Below, piece after piece: positions 34,716 to 43,183 of a stretch of DNA of 64,000 nt; the stretch's first letter is position 1; every line of letters starts with the position of its first letter. This DNA comes from Flavobacterium aquidurense. Lineage in GTDB: Bacteria > Bacteroidota > Bacteroidia > Flavobacteriales > Flavobacteriaceae. The translations under genes and the position numbers were made by a program. Location of the stretch: assembly GCA_900107365.1 (NCBI GenBank), contig FNPS01000003.1, positions 62,001 to 126,000 on the forward strand. Reading direction: 5' to 3'. The notes under the pieces are model-generated. The model did not search any database and was not told the DNA's origin. It saw only the letters and a list, made by a program, of their open reading frames with translations.

Positions 34716-36323
34716 TTATTCTTTTGCCTTTTTCGCTATTATTTTTTTACCGACAATATAGCAAAACAGTATTACTATAAAATGAATTAAATAAGACTTA
34801 GGTTCGTTATTTCCATTTACCACAGAGAAAATACGATTCCATCTTACTTTTTTGATCCCTTTTGCATTCTTATCCCAGCTAAACCATATAAACACAGGTT
34901 TGCCTATTACGTGATCAAAGGGAACATAGCCCCAAAAACGTGCATCTAAAGAGTTTTGACGGTTGTCTCCCATCATCCAATAGTAATCCTGTTTAAAGGT
35001 ATAGCTTGTACTTACTTTTCCATTAATGATAATCTGTTGGTCTTTAACATCTAAATCATTCTTTTCGTATTCTTGTATAATTCGTTTATAAAAAGGGAGT
35101 GTTTTTATATCTAATTGAATAGTTGCTCCTTTTTTAGGAATGTATATTGGGCCAAAATTGTCGACATTCCATCCTAAAGAAGCAACATGCGGAAACACAC
35201 CTTCATCTTTTCCCTTGGGAGATAAATATTTTTTAACACTTTTTACTACTGGATTCCTGGCTATGGCAGCTGCTTCTTTCTCGGTCAGGGTCAAAAAATA
35301 TTCGCCATTGCTGGTTAGGGCAAAATCTCCACCTGGATACTTCATGCCTTCTTTGGCACCATAAAAATTGAACAGTATTTCCTGATCAATCGCTTGCCCT
35401 TTGGTGTCTACAAAAAAGTTAAATTGAGGTTTTGCACTCTCTGGCATTTTGCTTAATTTTCCGTTAATGTAGATGTCTCCATTCCTGATTTCGAGAGAAT
35501 CTCCGGGAATACCAACGCATCGCTTTACCAAATTTGTTTTCTTATCAATTGGCTTATAGTAGTTTCTGTCCGGATGAAAATTATCCATGTCACGCAAAGT
35601 ATCTGCCGGCTGATTAAATACTACAATTTCGTTGCGTTTAATTTTTTCTATTGAAGGAAATCTAAAATAAGGTAGTTGGAACTTGTTTAATACTGCTGTT
35701 TCTTTTTTTGTAACATCATCATTAAACAAATATGATTTTGTACCTAATAACGGAATAGAATCATGAACCATAGGCAAAGCAACTGCGGTCATGGGAGTTC
35801 TTGCTCCAAAGTTAATTTTGCTTACAAACAAATAGTCTCCGGTTAATAAAGTTTTTTCTAATGATGAAGACGGAATCATGAAAGGCTGTATAATATATGT
35901 ATGCACTAATGTCGCAACAATGACAGCAAATAAAAGAGAACTAACGGTATCACTTGCTTTTGTCTGAGAGGCTAAATCCCGGTTCGCAATGTAGCTTAGT
36001 TTTCCGGAGTTATAATTTAAATAGGTAATATAAAATCCAAATGTTACCAAAACCAGCAGGGTATCAAATCGGGAGTTTTTTCCAAAGCTTCTGATGGTTT
36101 CTACCCAAATTACAGGAATCATGATCAGATTAATTATCGGAATAAACAATAAAATAACCCACCATCCAGGTCGATTTATAATTTTCATAAGGATTACTAA
36201 ATTATAAATCGGTATAAATGATTCTAACGGTTTTCTTCCCGCTTTTAAATAAAGTTTCCAGGTAGATAAACCATGAATAATGAGCATAATTAAAATAAAA
36301 ATGAGCCATTCTGATAAATTCAT
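34716..36323 (-). CDS. lepB: Signal peptidase I
   Basis: 535 residues, much longer than the 320-residue E. coli enzyme. Residues 1-110 hold several membrane helices that are a Bacteroidota-style extension (DUF5684-like). A further helix at 128-147 precedes the catalytic Ser154 in IQPFMIPSSSLEKTLLTGD. The catalytic Lys267 is in LVKRCVGIPGDSLEI, and YYWMMGDNRQNSLDARFWG is the conserved third box. A long insertion lies between the Lys region and that box. It removes signal peptides from exported proteins at the periplasmic face. Many neighbours in this window are its likely substrates. Confidence 0.92.
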   Translation of the reverse strand: MNLSEWLIFILIMLIIHGLSTWKLYLKAGRKPLESFIPIYNLVILMKIINRPGWWVILLFIPIINLIMIPVIWVETIRSFGKNSRFDTLLVLVTFGFYITYLNYNSGKLSYIANRDLASQTKASDTVSSLLFAVIVATLVHTYIIQPFMIPSSSLEKTLLTGDYLFVSKINFGARTPMTAVALPMVHDSIPLLGTKSYLFNDDVTKKETAVLNKFQLPYFRFPSIEKIKRNEIVVFNQPADTLRDMDNFHPDRNYYKPIDKKTNLVKRCVGIPGDSLEIRNGDIYINGKLSKMPESAKPQFNFFVDTKGQAIDQEILFNFYGAKEGMKYPGGDFALTSNGEYFLTLTEKEAAAIARNPVVKSVKKYLSPKGKDEGVFPHVASLGWNVDNFGPIYIPKKGATIQLDIKTLPFYKRIIQEYEKNDLDVKDQQIIINGKVSTSYTFKQDYYWMMGDNRQNSLDARFWGYVPFDHVIGKPVFIWFSWDKNAKGIKKVRWNRIFSVVNGNNEPKSYLIHFIVILFCYIVGKKIIAKKAKE

Positions 36324-36632
36324 ATTTTAGGTTTTAATGATTTTTGTAAAATAAGCTTAGGTAAAAATATATTCTCCTTCTATATGTAGCTTTTTTATTT
36401 ATATGTTACAGAATAGTTTTATAGCGTACGGTTATTTGTAAATTAAGCTTCTATTTTTTGTTAAATACTTGTGGATTAAATTATCGTTAATACAATTCTT
36501 TTTCAAAAAAAAGTTAATAAATTGCATTAAAAACATTCTTACACCGATTGAAAAATAGCGCCTTATGGTGCTTAAATAACCAGAGTTAACAGAAATTTTA
36601 AACCAAATTCAAAAATAAAATAAACCAGTATT
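36324..36632. other. 309-bp divergent intergenic region with a cassette-type promoter
   Basis: Most of the gap is AT-rich without structure. At 36522-36546 a TTG-N15-TACACCG stretch closely follows the sequence of the promoter before the second membrane AraC gene. I do not see a clear promoter for the signal peptidase gene. Confidence 0.4.
36522..36546 (+). promoter_or_regulatory. Promoter cassette before the small membrane protein gene
   Basis: ATTGCATTAAAAACATTCTT then ACACCG. Compared base by base with 41821-41848, AAGTTA-TAAATTG, TAA and ATTCTTA are shared, so both derive from one ancestor. Confidence 0.5.
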
Positions 36633-36884
36633 ATGAAGAAAAGCATTTATCGAGAGTTGACAAATGAAGAGTTGTTAAAAAAGAGAGATTTATTTAAAGG
36701 TGTTTCGATTGGATTCGGCGTTATTTTTATGCTAGCTATTACTGTTATGATTTATCTTTTTACTGTAAAAGGATCAAACGTTGCTATCGCACTTATTCCT
36801 GTTTTTATATTGCCGGTTACTTTTGTTCCTTTATTATTAAATTTTACCCTGGTGAATAAAGAAATTAAATTGAGAAATTTGTAA
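36633..36884 (+). CDS. Small two-helix membrane protein, function unknown
   Basis: 83 residues. A charged N-terminus (KKSIYRELTNEELLKKRDLFKG) is followed by two hydrophobic helices (VSIGFGVIFMLAITVMIYLF and VAIALIPVFILPVTFVPLLL) and a short basic tail. No signal peptidase site. No family recognised. It has its own promoter-like region and a terminator at 36954, so it is a single-gene unit between the signal peptidase and adenylate-kinase-like genes. Confidence 0.7.
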   Translation: MKKSIYRELTNEELLKKRDLFKGVSIGFGVIFMLAITVMIYLFTVKGSNVAIALIPVFILPVTFVPLLLNFTLVNKEIKLRNL

Positions 36885-36953
36885 AATTTGGTAATCTATT
36901 TTTTTAGATTGGTGTACACAATTGAAAAAGAATTAGAGATTTACACCGTAGAC

Positions 36954-36983
36954 AAACTCCTTACATTTTTAAGGAGTTTTTTT
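36954..36983 (+). terminator. Terminator of the small membrane protein gene, cassette copy
   Basis: AAACTCCTTA pairs with TAAGGAGTTT and ends T7. The bases that follow (ATGCAGAGCCTGGAAAAATT) match the sequence after the terminator at 41681, so the terminator belongs to a duplicated cassette. Confidence 0.8.
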
Positions 36984-37168
36984 ATGCAGAGCCTGGAAAA
37001 ATTTGAATAGACACAGCCAATTAGGTTCTGTTTTTCTTTAAGGAAATCAATTAATTATCGTGTAGATATTCCTTATCTTCGCTTGAATAGAATCTAGGCA
37101 AAGGAGATTCTATTCTGCATTAAAAAAGAGATTAAAATTTAGAGGAAAGTGTAAAACAATTAACTTAA

Positions 37169-37732
37169 ATGGAAATATTAATAATAACCGGGCCACCTTA
37201 CTCAGGAAAAGGAACGCAATGTGAGGTATTAAAAGAACTTCTTGGTTTTGAGCACATTTCTACCGGTGACAAGTGCAGGCAGGAAAAGCAAAAGGAAACT
37301 GAAATAGGAAAAATAATGTCTTCATACGAAGAGAAAGGAAATTTAGTTCCAGACGCTATAATGAAAGATCTTTTTGGTGAAATATTGGATAAAAACATAT
37401 CAAAAGCCGGAATAATTTTAGATGGCTATCCAAGAACGAAAGCTCAGGTTGAAGATTTAATTGAATTGGTTAATTTAAGAAACCTGAAAATCGGAAAAGT
37501 TTTAAATATTGAGGTTCCAAAATCTGAATTATTGATCAGGGCCAAAAAAAGAGCTGAAACTTCTAACAGGAAAGACGACAAAGATCCTCAAATTCATATA
37601 AAAAGAATAGAAGTTTTTGAGGAATCTACCCGACCTGCAATTGAATACATGAAATCGAAAATCGCAGTAATTACGTTTGATGGCCTCGGAACAATTAATG
37701 AAATTACCGAGCGAATAAAAGAAAGTTTGTAA
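37169..37732 (+). CDS. Adenylate kinase-like nucleoside monophosphate kinase
   Basis: 187 residues. P-loop GPPYSGKGT at 8-16, NMP-binding part FEHISTGDKCRQEKQKETEIG, DGYPRTKAQ for base contact, and a shortened lid region RAKKRAETSNRKDDKDPQIHIKRIEVF. No zinc cysteines. Adenylate kinase converts AMP and ATP to 2 ADP. The usual Bacteroidota housekeeping enzyme is near this length but reads GKPGAGKGTQ in the P-loop, so this is probably an extra paralogue with uncertain base preference. It is a lone gene ending at a bidirectional terminator. Confidence 0.8.
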   Translation: MEILIITGPPYSGKGTQCEVLKELLGFEHISTGDKCRQEKQKETEIGKIMSSYEEKGNLVPDAIMKDLFGEILDKNISKAGIILDGYPRTKAQVEDLIELVNLRNLKIGKVLNIEVPKSELLIRAKKRAETSNRKDDKDPQIHIKRIEVFEESTRPAIEYMKSKIAVITFDGLGTINEITERIKESL

Positions 37733-37748
37733 AATGGCAAAGCAAAAG

Positions 37749-37780
37749 AAAACTCCTTAAACAATTAAGGAGTTTTTTTT
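37749..37780. terminator. Bidirectional terminator, CTCCTTAA stem
   Basis: AAAACTCCTTAA and TTAAGGAGTTTT pair around ACAA, with T8 on the plus strand, between the convergent adenylate-kinase-like and beta-propeller genes. Confidence 0.85.
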
Positions 37781-37825
37781 GTAAGCTTGTTTAAGAATAC
37801 GGGTCTTGAAGAATAGGATCTTCTT

Positions 37826-39019
37826 TTATTGTCTAATTATTTTTAGATAAGCGCTGTAAGCATTATCCTTAATAGAAGTTCGCAGATAAACTTCGTTTTC
37901 GTCTTTTGTTTTTAAGTCAAATTGAATTAAGGCAGCATCTGAATAATAAAATAAGGACTCATCAACAGGAAATTCAAAATTTGAAATAGGTTGGGTTGTC
38001 AATTTTGTTTCGGCTGCTATTTCACCATTCGTTATGTCTAATTGAAAAAGTTTTGCTTTACGGGTATATCCCCATATATTATCACTTTCCTCGATAATAT
38101 ATTCTATGGTATCACCTTTAAAATCGGTTTTCCATAGCTGAGTTCCCGTTTTTGAGTCAACGGCGTATACAGAAGAAACTTCTGGTCCTTGTGCTGCAAA
38201 ATATATTTTTTTGTCTTTACAAAGTATGCGCTCCTTAACATTATGCTGATTTTCATCAAATTTAAATTGCCACAAAATGTCTGGGTTATTAGGGCTTAAG
38301 GCAAAAAGTACATTTTTTTCATTTGTTACAAATACATTTTCACCATCTGTTACAGGTTTTCCGTGCATTGTTTCTGCAAAGTCTTTTTGGTAAATAAGTT
38401 TTCCTGTATTGGCTTCAAAACTATATAAAAAGTTTCCGCTTTGAGTAAAAACTTTGTTGTCAAAAACGAGAACCGGTATATCATTATTGGTAGTATCAAG
38501 CTTATACTTCCATAGTAAGCTTCCGTCTTTTGTATTAAGAGCGTATATAGTACCATTTTGACTGGTAATAAACAGTTTGCCATCCTTTATAATTGGAATT
38601 TGATCTTTTAGTACGATTTGATCAGTACTATTACCTATTCTTGATTTCCAAAAAATACTACCGGTTTGGTTGTCAATGGCAAAAATTTCACCATTAATAA
38701 ACGAAGCATATATTACGCCATCAATTAGTGTTACTCCATTGGCGCACATTTCGGTATGCGAATCTGTAGCTTTTACCGTCCAGGCAATTGTTTCCGATTC
38801 GAGATCAAAGGTAAAAAGGGTGCCGTCATAATCATAAATCAGAATCAAGGCTTCATCTAGTGGCACTTTTTTAACCGGACTTATGGTTTTAGTAGTTAAT
38901 GCGTCACTAATAGCAAGGGTTGCATTATTAGTTTCGACAGGTGTAGGAAGGGTTGGTGTTTGCCCGAAGATATTTATAACAGTAAATGCAAATAAAAGAG
39001 CGAGTAGGTTTTTTTTCAT
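37826..39019 (-). CDS. Secreted PQQ-like beta-propeller protein
   Basis: 397 residues with a signal peptide (MKKNLLALLFAFTVINIFGQ). At least six blades of the PQQ repeat type appear: LFTFDLESETIAWTV, IFAIDNQTGSIFWKS, IYALNTKDGSLLWKY, LYSFEANTGKLIYQK, LFALSPNNPDILWQF, VYAVDSKTGTQLWKT. Each ends near an Ala/Gly-x-x-x-W position. These domains are common as BamB-like scaffolds or as non-enzymatic propellers; no dehydrogenase cofactor residues are evident. Function unknown. It is transcribed alone, divergent from the TlpA-like gene by about 296 bp. Confidence 0.8.
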   Translation of the reverse strand: MKKNLLALLFAFTVINIFGQTPTLPTPVETNNATLAISDALTTKTISPVKKVPLDEALILIYDYDGTLFTFDLESETIAWTVKATDSHTEMCANGVTLIDGVIYASFINGEIFAIDNQTGSIFWKSRIGNSTDQIVLKDQIPIIKDGKLFITSQNGTIYALNTKDGSLLWKYKLDTTNNDIPVLVFDNKVFTQSGNFLYSFEANTGKLIYQKDFAETMHGKPVTDGENVFVTNEKNVLFALSPNNPDILWQFKFDENQHNVKERILCKDKKIYFAAQGPEVSSVYAVDSKTGTQLWKTDFKGDTIEYIIEESDNIWGYTRKAKLFQLDITNGEIAAETKLTTQPISNFEFPVDESLFYYSDAALIQFDLKTKDENEVYLRTSIKDNAYSAYLKIIRQ

Positions 39020-39315
39020 TTTTAAAATTTGGGGTTTATAAAATGGGGTATAATATAGTGTTTTAAGACATTGTCAATTAATCGGTTGAATTTTTAAACA
39101 AGCCAACGACGAGGCCAAATATAGTGAAAAATTATTATAGCATTTTGGAGATTATGGGGTTTTAGAAGGCTGTTTAGGAATCATTTTTTGCTGTATTTGG
39201 AGAAAATTGCGATAAAATAATTTCAAATTACTGCTGCTAAATTTTTTCCTACATTAGCTAATAGAATAAGAGCATTTTTTCTAAGGATAATTTTAATAGA
39301 ATTAAAACCAAATCA

Positions 39316-39981
39316 ATGAGTAAAATTAAATCCATGCTGTTTTTGTTGTTATTTGTTAATTCGAATGCCTTATTAGCGCAAACGAATTACTACAAAATGC
39401 CTGATGGTATAATCTTAAATGAAGATGCTTTTAACAGGCAAAAAACGGATATGATTGAAACAGGAAATATAAATGTTGATGTAGAAGCGACTAGCATTAC
39501 AAGAAATGATTCTGTAATAAAAGAGGTGAAAGTAACTTTTTTAAATCCATTTACGAAACATAAAAAGAAGATTGGGACTGTATTTGAAATTCAAAAGTTT
39601 AAAAACAAGGAAGGCAAAAATTATGATGAAAATTATCTAAAAGGAAAACCAACATTGATTAATTTTTGGGGAATAAATTGTGCACCTTGTATTACGGAAC
39701 TTCCTGATTTAGATAGCATAAAACAACAATTTAAAGGTTCAGTGAATTTTGTAGCGATGACAACTGATAGTGCTGCAGATGTTGAAATTTTTCTCAAAAA
39801 ATATAAATTTGAATTTGAACAGATCATAGATTCAGATTTTGTGCTTCTTAAAGAATTAAAAATAAATGCTTTGCCAATGACTATGATTTTAGATAAAAAC
39901 GGTAAAATTTTAGATATCTATGGCGGATTAATTACAAAAAACGAAAAGGAAGTTATTGCAACATTGCAAACGGCATTGTGA
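39316..39981 (+). CDS. TlpA-like secreted thioredoxin-fold protein
   Basis: 221 residues with a signal peptide (MSKIKSMLFLLLFVNSNALLAQ). A 70-residue N-terminal part precedes the thioredoxin fold. The redox site is WGINCAPC with Cys122 and Cys125, followed by ITELPDLDSIK, and the cis-Pro loop is INALPMTMIL. TlpA/ResA-type proteins reduce disulfides in exported proteins. The adjacent exported hydrolases could be partners, but nothing shows this directly. Single gene, 150 bp before the frameshifted hydrolase. Confidence 0.82.
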   Translation: MSKIKSMLFLLLFVNSNALLAQTNYYKMPDGIILNEDAFNRQKTDMIETGNINVDVEATSITRNDSVIKEVKVTFLNPFTKHKKKIGTVFEIQKFKNKEGKNYDENYLKGKPTLINFWGINCAPCITELPDLDSIKQQFKGSVNFVAMTTDSAADVEIFLKKYKFEFEQIIDSDFVLLKELKINALPMTMILDKNGKILDIYGGLITKNEKEVIATLQTAL

Positions 39982-40130
39982 AAATTTTTTACAGCCCCGA
40001 ATTAGAATATCAACAATTATAATTTATTTAAAATAATGATAGACTCCAATCAGTTGCTTTTCTTTTTTAGTGCAACAGGTGATTCTGTTAATTCCACGTC
40101 CGATAAAAAATCAATCAATCAATCAATCGA

Positions 40131-41610
40131 ATGAACAAACAGTTTTTTTTCATCTTTATAGCGTCAATTGTGGCGAGCGCTGCTTCTGGACAAGAAATAA
40201 ATGATTTCTTTACAACAGTCAATAAAAACAGTCTTTTTTAATTGTAGTGTGTTAATTTCAAAATCAGGAGAGAAGACTTTTTCTAATTTTTATGGATTTT
40301 CTAATATCGAAAAGAAAGAAAAAATCAATGAAAAATCTCAGTTTCCAATTGCATCTGTGTCAAAAACTTTTACGGCCACAGCAATACTACAGCTTAAACA
40401 ACAAGGAAAATTAAAGCTTGATGATCCTGTTCAAAAATATCTTCCGGATTTTCCATATCCAAATGTTACCATTAGGCATCTGCTCAGTAATACTTCCGGA
40501 TTGGCGGAATATTATCATCTATTTGATAATGTAATAAAAGAACAACCTGAAAAAATTATCTCTAACGGAGATATTATACCTACATTACTTCAGAATAATA
40601 CACCTCTTTCATTTTCGCCCGGTGATAAATGGGAATATAACAATCTTAATTTCTGTCTTGCAGCATTAATAGTGGAAAAAATATCTGGAATTGCTTTCAG
40701 AGCGTATTTGGAAAAGAATATTTTCAAACCTGCCGACATGAGAGATTCATTTCTTCCGGAGAATAGAAAACTGAAGAAACCGAATCAGGTAGAGTTGTAC
40801 GCTTATCCAAACTTTTATTCGACGAGCTTAGTTAATATTACAAATTTAAAAGATCCTTTTTTAATATCGGAGAAAAGCAATTTTTATGGAAATGGCGGTA
40901 TTGTAAGTACAGCTTTAGATTTGCAGAAGTATCAAAATGCATTATTTAAGTACCAGCTTTTGGGCAAGAAAGAATTAGAAGAAGCTTTAACACCAGCTAA
41001 GCTCAATAATGGAAAAATTGCCTCTTATCGTTTTGAAGAAAAAGAGATCGCCTACGGTTTGGGTTGGGAAATGTATACTGATGAAAGTAACGGAAAAATC
41101 ATTTTTCACGATGGCTCTATTACCGGGCTTACCTCTATTTTGATGCATAATATTGATAAAAACCAAACTGTGATACTTCTGTCTAATAATGCAGCTCCAA
41201 TGTTTGTCTTATCCAATGCAATTTCACAATTAATAAATAATAAGCCTTATGTAATCCCTGTGCAAAATCTTTCAAGAATGTATGGTAGTTTACTTGAAAG
41301 CGGAAGTGAGGAAAAAGCAAATCAGCTGATTGAAGAATATTTAAAAAATCCAAAGAGTTATAACGCATCAGAAAGAGATTTTAACAGCTTAGGTTATCAA
41401 TTTCTTAGACTTCAAAAAAACGAAAATGCTTTACAAACATTTGCTGCAGCGACATTGATTTTTCCAAAGAGTGCCAATATATATGATAGTTACGGAGAGG
41501 CGTTACTCCAATGTGGTAAAAAAGAAGAAGCTATTAAGATGTATCAAAAATCTGTCGAATTAAATCCGGATAATGAAAATGGTAAAAAAGTATTAAAGGG
41601 ACTGCTTTAA
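40131..41610 (+). pseudogene. Secreted serine hydrolase with TPR tail (2), frameshifted after the signal peptide
   Basis: ATG 40131 begins a good signal peptide (MNKQFFFIFIASIVASAASG) and INDFFTTVNKNSLF, then hits TAA at 40239. From the six-T run before that stop, the +1 frame continues NCSVLISKSG without a break to 41610. Five T instead of six would restore one protein of about 492 residues. In the second frame SVSK (codon 40354), YNN (WEYNNLNF) and HDG (IFHDGSITG) are intact and a TPR-like tail ends KMYQKSVELNPDNENGK. All catalytic motifs remain. Either a slippage site, a homopolymer sequencing error or a recent mutation. An internal ATG at 40201 would give a product without signal peptide. 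Confidence 0.7.
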
Positions 41611-41680
41611 TATTTTTAGGAATATTTAATTGCAATCTAGTAAAGAGTCAGTTGAGTTCTTTGAGAAAAATAAAGCGTTA

Positions 41681-41712
41681 AAAAAACTCCTTAAGAAATT
41701 AAGGAGTTTTTT
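41681..41712 (+). terminator. Terminator of serine hydrolase 2, cassette copy
   Basis: AAAAAACTCCTTAA pairs with TTAAGGAGTTTTTT around GAAA. It is followed by sequence related to that after 44753 and 46775 and then by the promoter of the second membrane AraC gene. Confidence 0.85.
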
Positions 41713-41821
41713 GTGGTTCTTATAGAACTATTTATGAACCCTTTCATGCAGGCTTTAGAAAAATTTTAAAAGAAATAACACTGAGAACCCATTTCTAACT
41801 CAATTTCAAAAAGTTATTAAA

Positions 41822-41847
41822 TTGTAGTAATAATATTCTTATATTCG
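41822..41847 (+). promoter_or_regulatory. Promoter of the second membrane AraC gene
   Basis: TTG at 41822-41824, spacer of 15, TATATTCG at 41840-41847. TTGTAGTAATAATATTCTTA is nearly repeated at 44866 and recognisable at 36522 and 31025. Confidence 0.6.
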
Positions 41848-41888
41848 CCTTTAAAACACTATTTACCCTAACTATACCACAAAAAATA

Positions 41889-43031
41889 ATGAACGATAAG
41901 ATTAATGTATTGCTTATTATAACTGTAATTTCTTTATTCATTTCGTTATTATTTGCCTTTTTTCTGGTGACAGTTAAAACAAAATATAAAATAAGCAATT
42001 ATCTTTTTGCTGCTTTTTTATGCATCACAGCTATAGATGTCAGTGGGCCTTTATTCGAAATAATATCGGATGGTCCTTCAAATTTTGGAATGTTAAGAAA
42101 CACACTTTCTTTTTTGCAAATTCCTGTTTTTTATCTTTATGTTTTATCGGTTTGTTATTCTGATTTTAAGTTTAAAGTCAAATACATCCTGCATTTGCTT
42201 CCCTATATAATTGTAAACATTATTTTATTACCTCGTTTTTATACGGTAGATCTCGCTTCTAAAATTAAATTTATTTTAAACCGTCAAAATATGATAGAAC
42301 TGCAGTTCACTCATATTTTGTTTCATCTTCAGACAATTGTATATCTTGTTGCCGTTTTTATGCTTTTGCGAAAAGCAAAAAAACTATATCTTGAAAATAA
42401 TGCCGGTACGAGCATTAATTCGTATAACTGGCTTTTTCAGTTTACAAGTGTACTGTCTGTTTTGTATTTGATTGTCATGTTTAAAAATATTTTTAAATTT
42501 TCTGATTACCCCTACATCTCTGAATGGATCAAAATTGTCATTTTAGTATTAGAGCTGTTTATTATTTGTTGGTATTTATATAAGGCATTAAATCATCCTG
42601 ATTTATTTAGAAATATCGACTCAAAACTAAAACTCGTTTCGGATATGGTTTTAGAAGAAAAAAATAATGAACCAGCAGTCGCAAACGAAAAAGAATATAA
42701 TGCATCATTATCAAAATTGAAGCAGTACATGGTTCAAGAAAAACCATTTTTAAATCCTTCGTTGACAATTCAGGATGTTGCTGTGGCTATTGAAATTCCT
42801 GTTCGGGATTTATCTCTTTTAATCAATCATAAATTAGAACAGCATTTTTACGATTTTGTTAATACGTATCGAATCGAATATGCGATGGATATTTTAAAAG
42901 ATGGTACAAAAAATCAAGTAACCGTTCTTGAAATCTTGTATGAAGTTGGATTTAATTCAAAATCTTCTTTTAATACCGCTTTTAAAAAATATACAGGAGA
43001 TACGCCAACTTCTTATCGTAAGCAATTGTAA
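41889..43031 (+). CDS. Membrane-anchored AraC-type regulator, paralogue 2
   Basis: 380 residues, same architecture as the protein at 31097-32233: seven hydrophobic segments (VLLIITVISLFISLLFAFFL; FYLYVLSVCYSDFKFKVK), a linker with KLKLVSDMVLEEKNNE and an AraC double helix-turn-helix (SLTIQDVAVAIEIPVRDLSLLINHKLEQHF; VTVLEILYEVGFNSKSSFNTAFKKYTG). The recognition parts differ from paralogue 1 at only a few positions, while the membrane parts differ more. Downstream, after 152 bp of conserved operator region, is serine hydrolase 3. Separate gene with its own promoter. Confidence 0.88.
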   Translation: MNDKINVLLIITVISLFISLLFAFFLVTVKTKYKISNYLFAAFLCITAIDVSGPLFEIISDGPSNFGMLRNTLSFLQIPVFYLYVLSVCYSDFKFKVKYILHLLPYIIVNIILLPRFYTVDLASKIKFILNRQNMIELQFTHILFHLQTIVYLVAVFMLLRKAKKLYLENNAGTSINSYNWLFQFTSVLSVLYLIVMFKNIFKFSDYPYISEWIKIVILVLELFIICWYLYKALNHPDLFRNIDSKLKLVSDMVLEEKNNEPAVANEKEYNASLSKLKQYMVQEKPFLNPSLTIQDVAVAIEIPVRDLSLLINHKLEQHFYDFVNTYRIEYAMDILKDGTKNQVTVLEILYEVGFNSKSSFNTAFKKYTGDTPTSYRKQL

Positions 43032-43048
43032 TTCATTGTTTTGTAATT

Positions 43049-43149
43049 ATTCGTACTTGTTGTTGAAACGATTCGTACTTATTTTTTCAGGCAAATGCGT
43101 TCGAATCTTTTCTTTCGGTCGCGCAGGAATGGCTTCTTCCACATCTTTG
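43049..43149 (+). promoter_or_regulatory. Operator-promoter region before serine hydrolase 3
   Basis: TCGTAC at 43051 and 43073, GTTCGA at 43099, TTCGGTCGCG at 43114, CATCTTTG at 43142. All offsets equal those in 32253-32351 (22, 28, 14 bp between TCG steps, 69 bp from the second TCGTAC to the -7 box). The hydrolase ATG is 42 bp after the box. Confidence 0.65.
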
Positions 43150-43183
43150 TATCGAAATAAACGTTTAACCAAAAATCGATACC

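Noticed and set aside
40201..41610. Serine hydrolase 2 as a normal cytosolic gene starting at ATG 40201
   Set aside because: The signal peptide frame from 40131 reads directly into the homologous protein when one T is dropped, so a frameshift explains the pattern better.
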